Assembly (NCBI RefSeq): GCF_023534745.1 | Contig: NZ_JAMHJQ010000007.1 | Span: 353,145-417,144, forward strand | Origin: Streptomyces sp. 35G-GA-8 | GTDB lineage: Bacteria; Actinomycetota; Actinomycetes; Streptomycetales; Streptomycetaceae | Direction: 5' to 3' | Length of the DNA stretch: 64,000 bases | Shown: positions 7,669-15,571 of the stretch, piece by piece | Numbering within the stretch: position 1 is the stretch's first letter | How the letters are laid out: every line of letters begins with the position of its first letter | Made by a program: the position numbers and the translations under genes | Notes under the pieces: model-generated | What the model saw: only the letters and a program-made list of their open reading frames with translations | Databases searched by the model: none | Told to the model about the DNA's origin: nothing

Positions 7669-8697
7669 TCAGCCGAAGAAGACGCCGGCCTCTTCGTACA
7701 GCTCCGGCCTGACCGTTTTGAGCCGGGCCGTGGCCTCGGCGATCGGGACGCGGACGATGTCGGTGCCGCGCAGGGCGACCATCTTGCCGTAGTCGCCGTC
7801 GCGTACCGCCTCGATCGCGTGCAGACCGAAGCGGGTGGCCAGCCAGCGGTCGAAGGCGCTCGGGGTGCCACCCCGCTGTACGTGGCCGAGCACCGTCGTC
7901 CTGGCCTCCTTGCCGGTGCGCCGCTCGATCTCCTTGGCCAGCCATTCGCCGATGCCCGACAGCCGGACATGGCCGAAGGAGTCCAGCGTGCCGTCCTTGA
8001 GGACCAGATCGCCGTCCTTCGGCATCGCGCCCTCCGCGACGACGACGATCGGGGCGTACGAGGCCTTGAACCGGGAGGTCACCCAGGCGCAGACCTGGTC
8101 GACGTCGAAGCGCTGCTCCGGTATGAGGATGACGTTCGCGCCGCCGGCCAGACCCGAGTGCAGGGCGATCCAGCCGGCGTGACGGCCCATCACCTCGCAG
8201 ACCAGGACCCGCATATGGGATTCGGCGGTGGTGTGCAGCCGGTCGATCGCCTCGGTGGCGATGCCGACGGCGGTGTCGAAGCCGAAGGTGTAGTCGGTGG
8301 CCGAGAGGTCGTTGTCGATCGTCTTGGGTACGCCGACGCAGGGGATGCCGTGGGTGTCGGAGAGCTCGGCCGCCACCCCGAGGGTGTCCTCGCCGCCGAT
8401 CACGATCAGCGCGTCGACGCGGTGCGCGGCAAGGGTCTCCCTGATGCGCTGGACGCCGTCCTCGGCCTTGAGCGGGTTGGTGCGTGAGGAGCCGAGTATG
8501 GTGCCGCCGCGAGGCAGGATGCCGCGCACCACGGGGATGTCGAGCCGTAGGGTGTCGTCGTCCAGCGGTCCTCGCCAGCCGTCCCTGAACCCCGTGAATT
8601 CGTAGCCGTATTCCTGGACACCCTTGCGTACGATGCCGCGGATGACCGCGTTGAGCCCGGGACAGTCGCCGCCCCCGGTCAGTACTCCGACGCGCAT
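7669..8697 (-). CDS. pfkA: 6-phosphofructokinase with PPi-type active-site signature
   Basis: A 342-residue PFK starting MRVGVLTGGGDCPGLNAVIRG. It phosphorylates fructose 6-phosphate in glycolysis. Two positions that separate ATP from PPi enzymes are of the PPi type: GGEDT (Asp at E. coli position 104, Gly in ATP enzymes) and PKTIDND (Lys at position 124). Other family motifs such as EVMGRHAGW and GHVQRGGTPSAFDR are intact. GGGGAG lies 8 nt before the ATG. A Crp-like palindrome lies 51-64 bp upstream. Known Streptomyces PFKs are described as ATP-dependent, so the phosphoryl donor needs checking. Confidence 0.93.
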   Translation of the reverse strand: MRVGVLTGGGDCPGLNAVIRGIVRKGVQEYGYEFTGFRDGWRGPLDDDTLRLDIPVVRGILPRGGTILGSSRTNPLKAEDGVQRIRETLAAHRVDALIVIGGEDTLGVAAELSDTHGIPCVGVPKTIDNDLSATDYTFGFDTAVGIATEAIDRLHTTAESHMRVLVCEVMGRHAGWIALHSGLAGGANVILIPEQRFDVDQVCAWVTSRFKASYAPIVVVAEGAMPKDGDLVLKDGTLDSFGHVRLSGIGEWLAKEIERRTGKEARTTVLGHVQRGGTPSAFDRWLATRFGLHAIEAVRDGDYGKMVALRGTDIVRVPIAEATARLKTVRPELYEEAGVFFG

Positions 8698-8747
8698 GGA
8701 AAACACTCCCCTTCGCCATCGATCGGGTACCCGGGCCACAGGAAGGG

Positions 8748-8761
8748 TGACTCAGGTCACT
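8748..8761. promoter_or_regulatory. Candidate Crp operator upstream of pfkA
   Basis: The 14-bp sequence GTGACTCAGGTCAC has GTGAC and GTCAC arms around TCAG. It fits the Streptomyces Crp motif GTG-N6-GNCAC on both strands. It is the only obvious operator in the 145 bp between macR and pfkA, 51-64 bp from the pfkA start. Basis: motif match only. Confidence 0.45.
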
Positions 8762-8842
8762 CCGGCATGGTGCGCAGGGTCATTTGCGTTGCACCAGAGG
8801 GCGGATGGAGGCTTCTGGGGTGATTCTTCGGGGGCGGGCGGC

Positions 8843-9517
8843 TCAGATGTCGTCGAGGCCGCGTTCGATGGCGTAGCGCACCAGCTCGACGCGGTTGTGG
8901 AGCTGGAGCTTGCCGAGGGTGTTCTGCACATGGTTCTGCACGGTGCGGTGCGAGATGACCAGGCGTTCGGCGATCTGTTTGTACGAGAGGCCCTTGGCGA
9001 CCAGCCGCAGCACTTCGGTCTCGCGCTCGGTCAGTTCCGGCGCCTTGGGCTCGTCGGGGGCGGCGGGCGCGGGCTCGGAGGCGAGTCTGCGGTACTCGCC
9101 GAGCACCAGGCCCGCGAGGCCCGGGGTGAAGACCGGGTCGCCGACGGCGGTGCGGTGCACGGCGTCGATCAGGTCTTCCGTACGGGCCGACTTGAGCAGA
9201 TAGCCGGTGGCGCCCGACTTCACCGCCTCCAGGACATCGGCGTGCTCACCGCTGGCGGAGAGCACCAGGACGCGGAGTCCGGGATGGGAGCCGACCAGCT
9301 CCTTGCAGACCTGAACGCCCGGCATTCCGGGCAGATTGAGGTCGAGCACGAGCACCCGCGGCATGGTGGCCTTCGCGCGGCGCACCGCCTGGGGGCCGTC
9401 CTCGGCGGTCGCTACCACCTCGAAGCCGGCCGCCTCCAGATCGCGGGCGACGGCGTCACGCCACATCGGGTGGTCGTCGACCACCATCACCCTGATCGGG
9501 TCCGTCTGTTCGCTCAT
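8843..9517 (-). CDS. macR: NarL/LuxR-type response regulator, MacR-like
   Basis: This 224-residue response regulator has a receiver domain (acidic pair in VVDDHPMW, phospho-acceptor Asp in VLDLNLPG, Lys in YLLKSAR) and a C-terminal LuxR helix-turn-helix (LTERETEVLRLVAKGLSYKQIAERL). It would bind DNA after phosphorylation by the kinase encoded immediately upstream, whose stop it overlaps by 4 bp (ATGA). Position beside pfkA matches macR of S. coelicolor (MacRS represses actinorhodin production and controls morphology genes); this identity rests on synteny and family. Confidence 0.88.
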   Translation of the reverse strand: MSEQTDPIRVMVVDDHPMWRDAVARDLEAAGFEVVATAEDGPQAVRRAKATMPRVLVLDLNLPGMPGVQVCKELVGSHPGLRVLVLSASGEHADVLEAVKSGATGYLLKSARTEDLIDAVHRTAVGDPVFTPGLAGLVLGEYRRLASEPAPAAPDEPKAPELTERETEVLRLVAKGLSYKQIAERLVISHRTVQNHVQNTLGKLQLHNRVELVRYAIERGLDDI

Positions 9518-10695
9518 CGCCGTGTCTCTCCCCGTGGAACCTTCAACTCGACTTCCGTGCCCTGTCCCGGCACCGAGATCAGCTCGGCCGTACCGCCCAG
9601 GTCCCGCAGCCGGCCACGGATCGAGAGGGCGACGCCGAGCCGGCCCTCCCCCTCCGCCTGGGCGAGCCGGCCCTCCGGGATGCCGGGGCCGTCGTCCCGT
9701 ACGGTCACGATCACTTCGTCCGGCCACTCCTCGACCAGGATCCAGGCGTGGGCGTCGGTGCCCGCGTGTCTCCGGACATTGTCCAGGGCGGCACTGACAG
9801 CCGCCGCCAGTTCCTTGGCGGCGGCCGGCGCAAGCAGTACCGGAGCGCCCGGTTCCGAGAAGGTGATCCGCGAACCGGCGTACGGCGCGAGGAGCGTGCG
9901 CAGGTCGCACGGCTCGTCGTCCTCCACCGCCGTAGGGACCACCGGGTCCTGGGCCGCGCGGGAGGCGGGGACCAGACCGCTGGAGACCAGGGTGCGCAGG
10001 GCTATCTCCTGCTCCCCCGCCAGCCTGCCCAGTTCGGCGGCCTCACCGCCCAGCGCCGTACCGCGCCGCTGCACCATCGCGAGCACCTGGAGGACGCTGT
10101 CGTGGATGTCACGGGCCAGCCGCTCGCGCTCGCGGGTCGCGGCCTCGATCTCCAGGGCGCGGGCGAGGGTACGTTCGGAGGCGCGGGCCACCTCGACGAC
10201 GTAACCGATGGCGATGGAGGCGACCCAGACGAGCAGGACATTGTGGAGGGTGTCCCGGCTGGGGTGCGCGCGCTCGACGAGGTTGGCGACGGCGACGACC
10301 GAGGAGGCGACCGCCGCCCAGCGCCAGCCGCCCTTGATGGCGAAGGCGAGGACCGCGCCCGCGGCCCATATCGAGGGCAGGGTGGGGCCGTCGACCTGCT
10401 GGGCGTGGGTGTCGGCGAGCGGCGTGAGCAGGATGCCGGTGACCGCGACGGTCAGATCGGCGACCAGGAAGCGCTTGGTGCAGCTGGCGGCGTTCGCCAC
10501 TCTGGGCAGGGTGGCGAGGGTCCATACGGCCAGGAACGCGAGGAACCAGGCGGCGATCCAGGGGCGTTCGAACCGCTCGCGCTGGAAGAGGAAGATCAGG
10601 ACCGCGTACACCATGGTCAGTACGCGGTACGCGGTCAGCGCACGCCACAGCGGCTGCTCCACGGACATCCGTACGACGCGCTCGCGCCTGGCCAC
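9514..10695 (-). CDS. macS: Sensor histidine kinase, MacS-like
   Basis: A kinase of about 393 residues with several N-terminal transmembrane helices (about residues 20-185), a HisKA_3 dimerisation segment with the phospho-acceptor His in RLARDIHDSVLQVLAM, and a HATPase_c domain (ALDNVRRHAG, VRDDGPGIPEG, LSIRGRLRDLGG). The GTG at 10695 has GGGGGG 3 nt upstream and matches the ARRERVVRMSVEQ start I recall for relatives; an ATG at 10668 is the alternative. It overlaps macR by ATGA, so the pair is translationally coupled. Confidence 0.87.
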   Translation of the reverse strand: MARRERVVRMSVEQPLWRALTAYRVLTMVYAVLIFLFQRERFERPWIAAWFLAFLAVWTLATLPRVANAASCTKRFLVADLTVAVTGILLTPLADTHAQQVDGPTLPSIWAAGAVLAFAIKGGWRWAAVASSVVAVANLVERAHPSRDTLHNVLLVWVASIAIGYVVEVARASERTLARALEIEAATRERERLARDIHDSVLQVLAMVQRRGTALGGEAAELGRLAGEQEIALRTLVSSGLVPASRAAQDPVVPTAVEDDEPCDLRTLLAPYAGSRITFSEPGAPVLLAPAAAKELAAAVSAALDNVRRHAGTDAHAWILVEEWPDEVIVTVRDDGPGIPEGRLAQAEGEGRLGVALSIRGRLRDLGGTAELISVPGQGTEVELKVPRGETRR

Positions 10696-10777
10696 TCGCC
10701 CCCCTGTGTGTTGCTCCGCGGCCCGTTCACCGCCGGCTCGCACCCGGCCTGTACGGCTCACCCTCCGCCGGTACGGC

Positions 10778-11491
10778 TCACTCCCCGCCGGTGTCCGCCG
10801 CCTTCGCCGCTTCGGCGAGTTGGCGCTTGGCCGCCGTCGCGTAGATGTCGACATACTCCTGGCCCGAGAGCTTCATGATCTCGTACATCACCTGGTCGGT
10901 GACCGACCGCAGGATGAACCGGTCGCCCTCCATGCCCTGATAGCGGGTGAAGTCCAGCGGCTCGCCGATCCTGATCCCCGGGCGCATCAGCTTCGGGACG
11001 ACCTTGCCGGGCGGCTGGATCTTCTCCGTGTCGATCATGGCGACCGGGATGACCGGGGCGCCGGAGGCGAGCGCCACGCGCGCGAGGCCGCCGGGCTTGC
11101 CGCGGTAGAGACGGCCGTCGGGCGAGCGGGTGCCCTCCGGGTAGATACCGAAGAGTTCACCGTTCGCCAGGACCTTGATGCCGCTCTGGATCGCGGCCTC
11201 GCCCGCGCCGCGCGCGCCCGAGCGGTCCACCGGCAGCTGTCCCACGCCCTTGAAGAACGCGGCGGTGAGCTTGCCCTTCACCCCGGGCGAGGTGAAGTAC
11301 TCGGCCTTGGCGATGAAGGTGACCTTGCGGTCGAGCACCGCCGGGAGGAAGAACGAGTCGGAGAACGAGAGATGGTTGCTCGCGAGGATCGCCGGACCGT
11401 CGGCGGGAATGTTCTCCAGACCCTCCACCCAGGGCCTGAAGGCAAGCTTCAGCGACCCTCCGATGGAGAACTTCATGGCGCCGTAGATCAA
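10778..11491 (-). CDS. 1-acyl-sn-glycerol-3-phosphate acyltransferase family (PlsC)
   Basis: A 237-residue acyltransferase with block I NHLSFSDSF (the H-x4-D catalytic pair), block II region QLPVDRSGARG, block III FGIYPEGTRSPDGRLYRGKPG and block IV VIPVAM. The family transfers an acyl chain to lysophosphatidate or related lipids at the membrane. The start is TTG at 11491, supported by GGAGG 8 nt upstream; the first ATG (11476) has no ribosome site at proper distance. It is upstream of macS on the same strand with an 82-bp gap. Confidence 0.88.
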   Translation of the reverse strand: MIYGAMKFSIGGSLKLAFRPWVEGLENIPADGPAILASNHLSFSDSFFLPAVLDRKVTFIAKAEYFTSPGVKGKLTAAFFKGVGQLPVDRSGARGAGEAAIQSGIKVLANGELFGIYPEGTRSPDGRLYRGKPGGLARVALASGAPVIPVAMIDTEKIQPPGKVVPKLMRPGIRIGEPLDFTRYQGMEGDRFILRSVTDQVMYEIMKLSGQEYVDIYATAAKRQLAEAAKAADTGGE

Positions 11492-11639
11492 CTCGAATGC
11501 CTCCTGTGTGCTGTCGCACCGACCTTAACCCGTGGGGCCCCCGCGCTCTCCTTCATGGGTGCCCGACGGATCTGGTCGGTGTCGGTCCGGTCGCGTACGG
11601 TGAAGTACAGTTTCCGATCCTCACGAACAGGAGTACCCG

Positions 11640-12419
11640 GTGCCGGTCCTTCCTGGAGCCGAGCCGTACCGCCATGAGGGCGGTGAGGTCGGCGTCCTTC
11701 TCTGTCACGGATTCACCGGCTCCCCACAGTCGCTGCGCCCCTGGGCCGGGTATCTGGCCGAGCGCGGGCTGACCGTCTCGCTGCCGCTGCTGCCCGGGCA
11801 CGGCACGCGCTGGCAGGACATGCAGGTCACCGGCTGGCAGGACTGGTACGCGGAGGTGGACCGGGCGCTGCGGGAGCTGCTGGAGCGGTGCGCCCAGGTC
11901 TTTGTCCTCGGGCTGTCGATGGGCGGGGCGCTGGCCCTGCGGCTGGCGGCCAAGCACGGCTCGGAGGTCAGCGGGGTCGTGGTGGTCAACCCCGGGATCA
12001 AGGTGCACGGAGCGGCGGCGTACGCGCTGCCGGTGATCCGTCATCTGGTTCCGACGACCAAGGGGCTGACGAGCGATATCGCCAAGGAGGGGGCGCGGGA
12101 GCTGGGTTACGACCGGGTGCCGCTGCACGCCGCGTACTCGCTGCGGAATTTCTTCCGGCTGGTGGACACGGCGCTGCCGCAGGTCACCCAGCCGTTGCTG
12201 GTGCTGCACAGCCCTCAGGACCATGTGGTGCCGCCCGCCGACTCGGCCAGGATCCTGTCCCGGGTCTCGTCGGTGGATGTCCGTGAGGTCCTGCTGGAAC
12301 AGAGCTACCACGTGGCGACGTTGGACTATGACGCGGAGCGGATTTTCGAGGAGAGTCACGCGTTCATCGGCCGGCTCGCTCCGAGTGTCGGGAAGAAGGG
12401 GAGCACCACCGGTGGCTGA
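11640..12419 (+). CDS. Alpha/beta hydrolase, carboxylesterase-like
   Basis: A 259-residue cytosolic alpha/beta hydrolase of the thermostable carboxylesterase (Est30) or monoacylglycerol lipase type. The oxyanion region is LLCHGFTGSP, the nucleophile elbow GLSMGGALAL holds the catalytic Ser, the acid is probably Asp in HSPQDHVVPP and the His is in QSYHVATLDYD. The GTG start at 11640 has AGGAG 6 nt upstream. It overlaps the next gene by 8 bp. Divergent from plsC; both may act on acyl esters, though no common pathway is shown. Confidence 0.88.
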   Translation: MPVLPGAEPYRHEGGEVGVLLCHGFTGSPQSLRPWAGYLAERGLTVSLPLLPGHGTRWQDMQVTGWQDWYAEVDRALRELLERCAQVFVLGLSMGGALALRLAAKHGSEVSGVVVVNPGIKVHGAAAYALPVIRHLVPTTKGLTSDIAKEGARELGYDRVPLHAAYSLRNFFRLVDTALPQVTQPLLVLHSPQDHVVPPADSARILSRVSSVDVREVLLEQSYHVATLDYDAERIFEESHAFIGRLAPSVGKKGSTTGG

Positions 12420-13065
12420 GCATGACGCGGACCGCGAGCCGCAGCCGATCGACGAGGACGCGGCCTGGGCGGCGATCGTGGCCGGGTACGGCGAGGAGCC
12501 GGCGGATCCGCCGGGCGCCAAGCCGTTCAAGTCGGTTGACGATCAGGCCCTGCTGGAGAGCGAACGGAACAGTACGGCCCCGGAGGCCGGGCCGGAGGCG
12601 GGGGCCGCGAGTGCGGCGGAGGCTCCGGCCCCGGACAAGACGCTGAGCAAGCCCCCCGAGAAGAAGCCGGAGCAGCGGGCCGAGAAGGAGCCGGATCCGG
12701 ACGCCGAGGACGGACAGCCCAGGCTGGGCGGTTCGGTGATCTTCGCGCCCGGCGTCGGCGGGCCGCGCGACTACCAGCTGGCCGAGCCGAAGGAGGACGA
12801 CCTCGACGAGAGCGACGAGGGCCATTTCGTGCCCCCGGAGCCGCCGCCGCTGCCGGAGTCCGACACGACGGCCAGATTCGCCTGGCTCGGGGTGATCGGC
12901 GGCCCGGTGCTGATGCTGATCGCCGTCCTGTTGCGGTGGGACATGACGTGGTGGCTGACCACGCTCTGCGTCGGCGGCTTCCTGGGCGGTTTCGTCACGT
13001 TGGTGGCGCGGATGAAGCCCGACGACGACGAGAGCGACGACCCGGGGCGCGGCGCGGTGGTCTGA
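12412..13065 (+). CDS. Hypothetical acidic membrane protein with two C-terminal helices
   Basis: A 217-residue protein not assigned to a named family. Residues 1-150 are hydrophilic, proline- and acid-rich and low in complexity. Two hydrophobic segments follow at about 158-178 and 182-202, then a short acidic tail, so a small membrane anchor with a long cytoplasmic N-terminus is likely. The GTG at 12412 is set by AGGGGAG 8 nt upstream and lies inside the end of the esterase gene, implying coupled translation. Confidence 0.8.
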   Translation: MAEHDADREPQPIDEDAAWAAIVAGYGEEPADPPGAKPFKSVDDQALLESERNSTAPEAGPEAGAASAAEAPAPDKTLSKPPEKKPEQRAEKEPDPDAEDGQPRLGGSVIFAPGVGGPRDYQLAEPKEDDLDESDEGHFVPPEPPPLPESDTTARFAWLGVIGGPVLMLIAVLLRWDMTWWLTTLCVGGFLGGFVTLVARMKPDDDESDDPGRGAVV

Positions 13066-13092
13066 CGGGACCGGTCCCGGGGGCGGGGCGGA

Positions 13093-13845
13093 TCAGGACG
13101 CCGGTACGCGCAGGGCGGCCAGCACCGGAAGGTGATCCGTCGCCGCCCTCAGGTCGGCCTCGTCGAGGCCGGGCAGATCACGTGGCACGCCGCAGCCGAG
13201 CACGTCGATGCCGCCGGTGGCGAAGATCGCGTCAATGCGCTGGCGCGGGTGCTCGGCGGGCGAGGTGTACTCGTCCCCCCAGGGCGCGACGGCCCGGCAG
13301 TCCTGGAGTTCCCCGGCGAGCAGCCGGAAACTACGGCCGGTGGGGCGGTCGTTGAGGTCCCCGGCGACGATCGTGTGCGGCACGTCCATGGTCTTGAGCC
13401 GGTCGAGCACCATCCCCGCCTGCGCGTGGCGTTCCTCGTCCCGGAGGCTCAGATGGCAGCTGAGCAGACCGATCCGGGCGCCCCCGATCCGTACCACCGC
13501 CGTCGCGAATCCCCGCCGGTGGAGCCCCGGGGTGAGCGGCAGCAGGATGTCCTCGGTCCGCTCGACCGTGGCACGCAGGGAGCAGAGCAGCAGCGGTCCC
13601 GCCGCGGTGGCGCCGCCGCTCAGCACCACGAGACCGGTGTGCCTCGCCAGCCAGGCCGCGCGTTTGCGCCAGCGGAAGAACCGCGGTGCCTCCTGGACGA
13701 AGACCAGATCGGGCGCACAGGCCCTGATCACCCGGGCCAGCGCCTCGTTGTCGTCGCGCAGGGATCGGATGTTGTAGCTGAGCGCCCTGATCACCGCCGA
13801 ACCATCCGGCTCGGTACGGGAGTCGGGCAGCGTGGGCATCGCCAT
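13093..13845 (-). CDS. Endonuclease/exonuclease/phosphatase family protein
   Basis: A 250-residue protein with the EEP-fold active site: YNIR (Asn), FVQEAP (metal-binding Glu), VAGDLND (Asp and Asn) and ATDHLPVLA (terminal Asp-His pair). Such enzymes cleave phosphodiester or phosphomonoester bonds in nucleic acids, lipids or small molecules; the substrate is unknown. ATG codons at 13845 and 13839 are both possible; GGCGG lies 7 nt before the second. It converges with the membrane-protein gene (27-bp gap). Confidence 0.85.
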   Translation of the reverse strand: MAMPTLPDSRTEPDGSAVIRALSYNIRSLRDDNEALARVIRACAPDLVFVQEAPRFFRWRKRAAWLARHTGLVVLSGGATAAGPLLLCSLRATVERTEDILLPLTPGLHRRGFATAVVRIGGARIGLLSCHLSLRDEERHAQAGMVLDRLKTMDVPHTIVAGDLNDRPTGRSFRLLAGELQDCRAVAPWGDEYTSPAEHPRQRIDAIFATGGIDVLGCGVPRDLPGLDEADLRAATDHLPVLAALRVPAS

Positions 13846-13908
13846 GCCGCCAAGATATCGGCAGGCGGGACGGCCGTGAGCGCCGACACCGCCCGCCAGG
13901 ACATGACG

Positions 13909-13945
13909 GCGCCCGCCGCACCGACGACGCGGTGACGGCGGGCGC
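13909..13945 (-). terminator. Terminator hairpin after glkA
   Basis: A 10-bp perfect outer stem (13909-13918 with 13936-13945) encloses an inner CACCG/CGGTG stem. It lies 23 bp beyond the glkA stop, between glkA and the EEP gene. Confidence 0.65.
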
Positions 13946-13967
13946 GATCGCCTGAGGCCCCGTCCGA

Positions 13968-14909
13968 TCAGCCCTGCCTGGCCAGGTCCGCGGCTCCCAC
14001 GAGCCCTGCCTCGCCGCCCAGTTGGGCCGCGAGCACCTGGGCGTGCGGGCGCCACTCGCCACCGATCAGCCAGCGCCGGAAGGACTTGCGGATCGGGTCG
14101 AGGACCAACTCGCCCTCGTCCGACACCCCGCCGCCGACGATGAACGCGGACGGGTCGAAGAGCGAGGCCAGATCGGCGAGCCCGGCACCCGCCCAACGGG
14201 CCAGCTCACGGAAGGAGTCGATGGCGACGGGGTCACCGGCGCGGGCCGCCGCGCTGATGTGCCTGCCCTCGATGCCCTCCGGGGTGCCGTCGCCGAGACC
14301 GAGCAGCGTCCCGGCGTTCTCCGGCGTGGCGTTGGCGCGCTGCCTGGCGTACCGGACGAGAGCACGCCCTGACGCGTACTGCTCCCAGCAGCCCTGGCTG
14401 CCGCAACCGCACAGCAGCCCGTCGGGCACGACCCGGATGTGCCCGAACTCGGCGGCCACACCGAAGCGTCCGCGGCGCAGCTTGTTGCCGATGATGATGC
14501 CGCCGCCGAGCCCCGTGCCGAGCGTGATGCAGATGACGTCGTCATGGCCCTGCCCGGCACCGAAGCGGTACTCGCCCCAGGCCGCGGCGTTGGCGTCGTT
14601 CTCCACGACGACCGGCAGTCCGACCCGCTGCTCGACCTTGTCCTTGAGCGGTTCGTGACGCCAGTTGATGTTCGGCGCGAAGAGGACGGTCGCGCGCTTG
14701 TCGTCCACGTAACCGGCGGCGCCGATGCCGACGGCCTCGATCTCATGCCCCTCGCCGGCACCGGAGACCGCGGCGCAGATCGCGTCCACGATGCCTTCGG
14801 CGGTCGGCGGAGTGGGTACTTTGTGTGTTTCCAGGATGGTGCCCTCTTCGTCGACCACGCCGGCCGCGATCTTCGTGCCGCCGATGTCGACGCCGATGGT
14901 GAGTCCCAT
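13968..14909 (-). CDS. glkA: Glucokinase, ROK family
   Basis: A 313-residue ROK-family kinase that phosphorylates glucose with ATP and is the central element of carbon catabolite repression in Streptomyces. N-terminal GVDIGGTKIAAGVV is the phosphate-binding loop, NDANAAAWGEYRFGAG contains the catalytic Asp, and the ROK zinc motif is in GLLCGCGSQGCWEQ, with HIR before it. Length agrees with S. coelicolor GlkA. The DUF5304 gene lies upstream on the same strand, as at the glkA locus of S. coelicolor. Confidence 0.95.
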   Translation of the reverse strand: MGLTIGVDIGGTKIAAGVVDEEGTILETHKVPTPPTAEGIVDAICAAVSGAGEGHEIEAVGIGAAGYVDDKRATVLFAPNINWRHEPLKDKVEQRVGLPVVVENDANAAAWGEYRFGAGQGHDDVICITLGTGLGGGIIIGNKLRRGRFGVAAEFGHIRVVPDGLLCGCGSQGCWEQYASGRALVRYARQRANATPENAGTLLGLGDGTPEGIEGRHISAAARAGDPVAIDSFRELARWAGAGLADLASLFDPSAFIVGGGVSDEGELVLDPIRKSFRRWLIGGEWRPHAQVLAAQLGGEAGLVGAADLARQG

Positions 14910-15011
14910 GTGTCCCTCAGTTTTCGGTCGAGCCCCGCTAATCCCAACCGTACCCGAGGGCGGGCCCGGGACCGGCCGCTGCGGCCCTGGCCAACGCTGT
15001 CGGTCCGGTGG

Positions 15012-15482
15012 TCAGTCCAGGTCGATCCGGCCGTCCGGACCAGGTCCTTCGTCCCTCGGGTCGGTGGGATCGCCCGCCTTCTCGGTCTCCCGTGCGGCGC
15101 CGGTGGACGGAGGCGTCCCCTGGGTCCAGCGGGCTTCCTGGGACTCGACGGCGGAGCGGTAGGCGGCGAGCAGTTCGTTGCCCGCGGCGGCGAGATGGTC
15201 GAAGACTCCGGGGTTGCGCTCGATGACCGGCTCGACGGCCGCCTTGGCCTGGTTGATGAACTGCTGAACGGCGCCCTGCGCGGCCACGCCGAACAGCGGG
15301 CCCGGCAGCGCGGAGACCTTGTCGGCGACGGCGTCGACCAGCTTGCGCAGTTCCTCGGCGGCCGAGCCTGGCCCCGGTCCGTAGGTGGCGCGACGGCGCG
15401 CCTTCTCGGCCTCCAGGTCCTCGGCGCATGCCGTGGCCCAGGCGTCCGAGTCGGCGGCGGGGCGCTCGGTGGCATCGCTCAT
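15012..15482 (-). CDS. Hypothetical DUF5304-type protein upstream of glkA
   Basis: A 156-residue soluble protein, probably the conserved small gene that precedes glkA in Streptomyces (DUF5304 by recollection). The central part (about residues 35-110) is helical, with EELRKLVDAVADKVSALPGPL and a run of amphipathic helices; the C-terminal 45 residues are proline/acid-rich and disordered. CAGGAG lies 6 nt before the ATG. Function unknown; co-transcription with glkA across a 102-bp gap is plausible. Confidence 0.78.
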   Translation of the reverse strand: MSDATERPAADSDAWATACAEDLEAEKARRRATYGPGPGSAAEELRKLVDAVADKVSALPGPLFGVAAQGAVQQFINQAKAAVEPVIERNPGVFDHLAAAGNELLAAYRSAVESQEARWTQGTPPSTGAARETEKAGDPTDPRDEGPGPDGRIDLD

Positions 15483-15571
15483 GCGGCACTCCTGCGTCAG
15501 AGACAGGGTCTTCCGCCACGGGCAGCGGAAGGGTTCGTACCTTCGACGGTACCCGAACGCCGGTACGTCGT

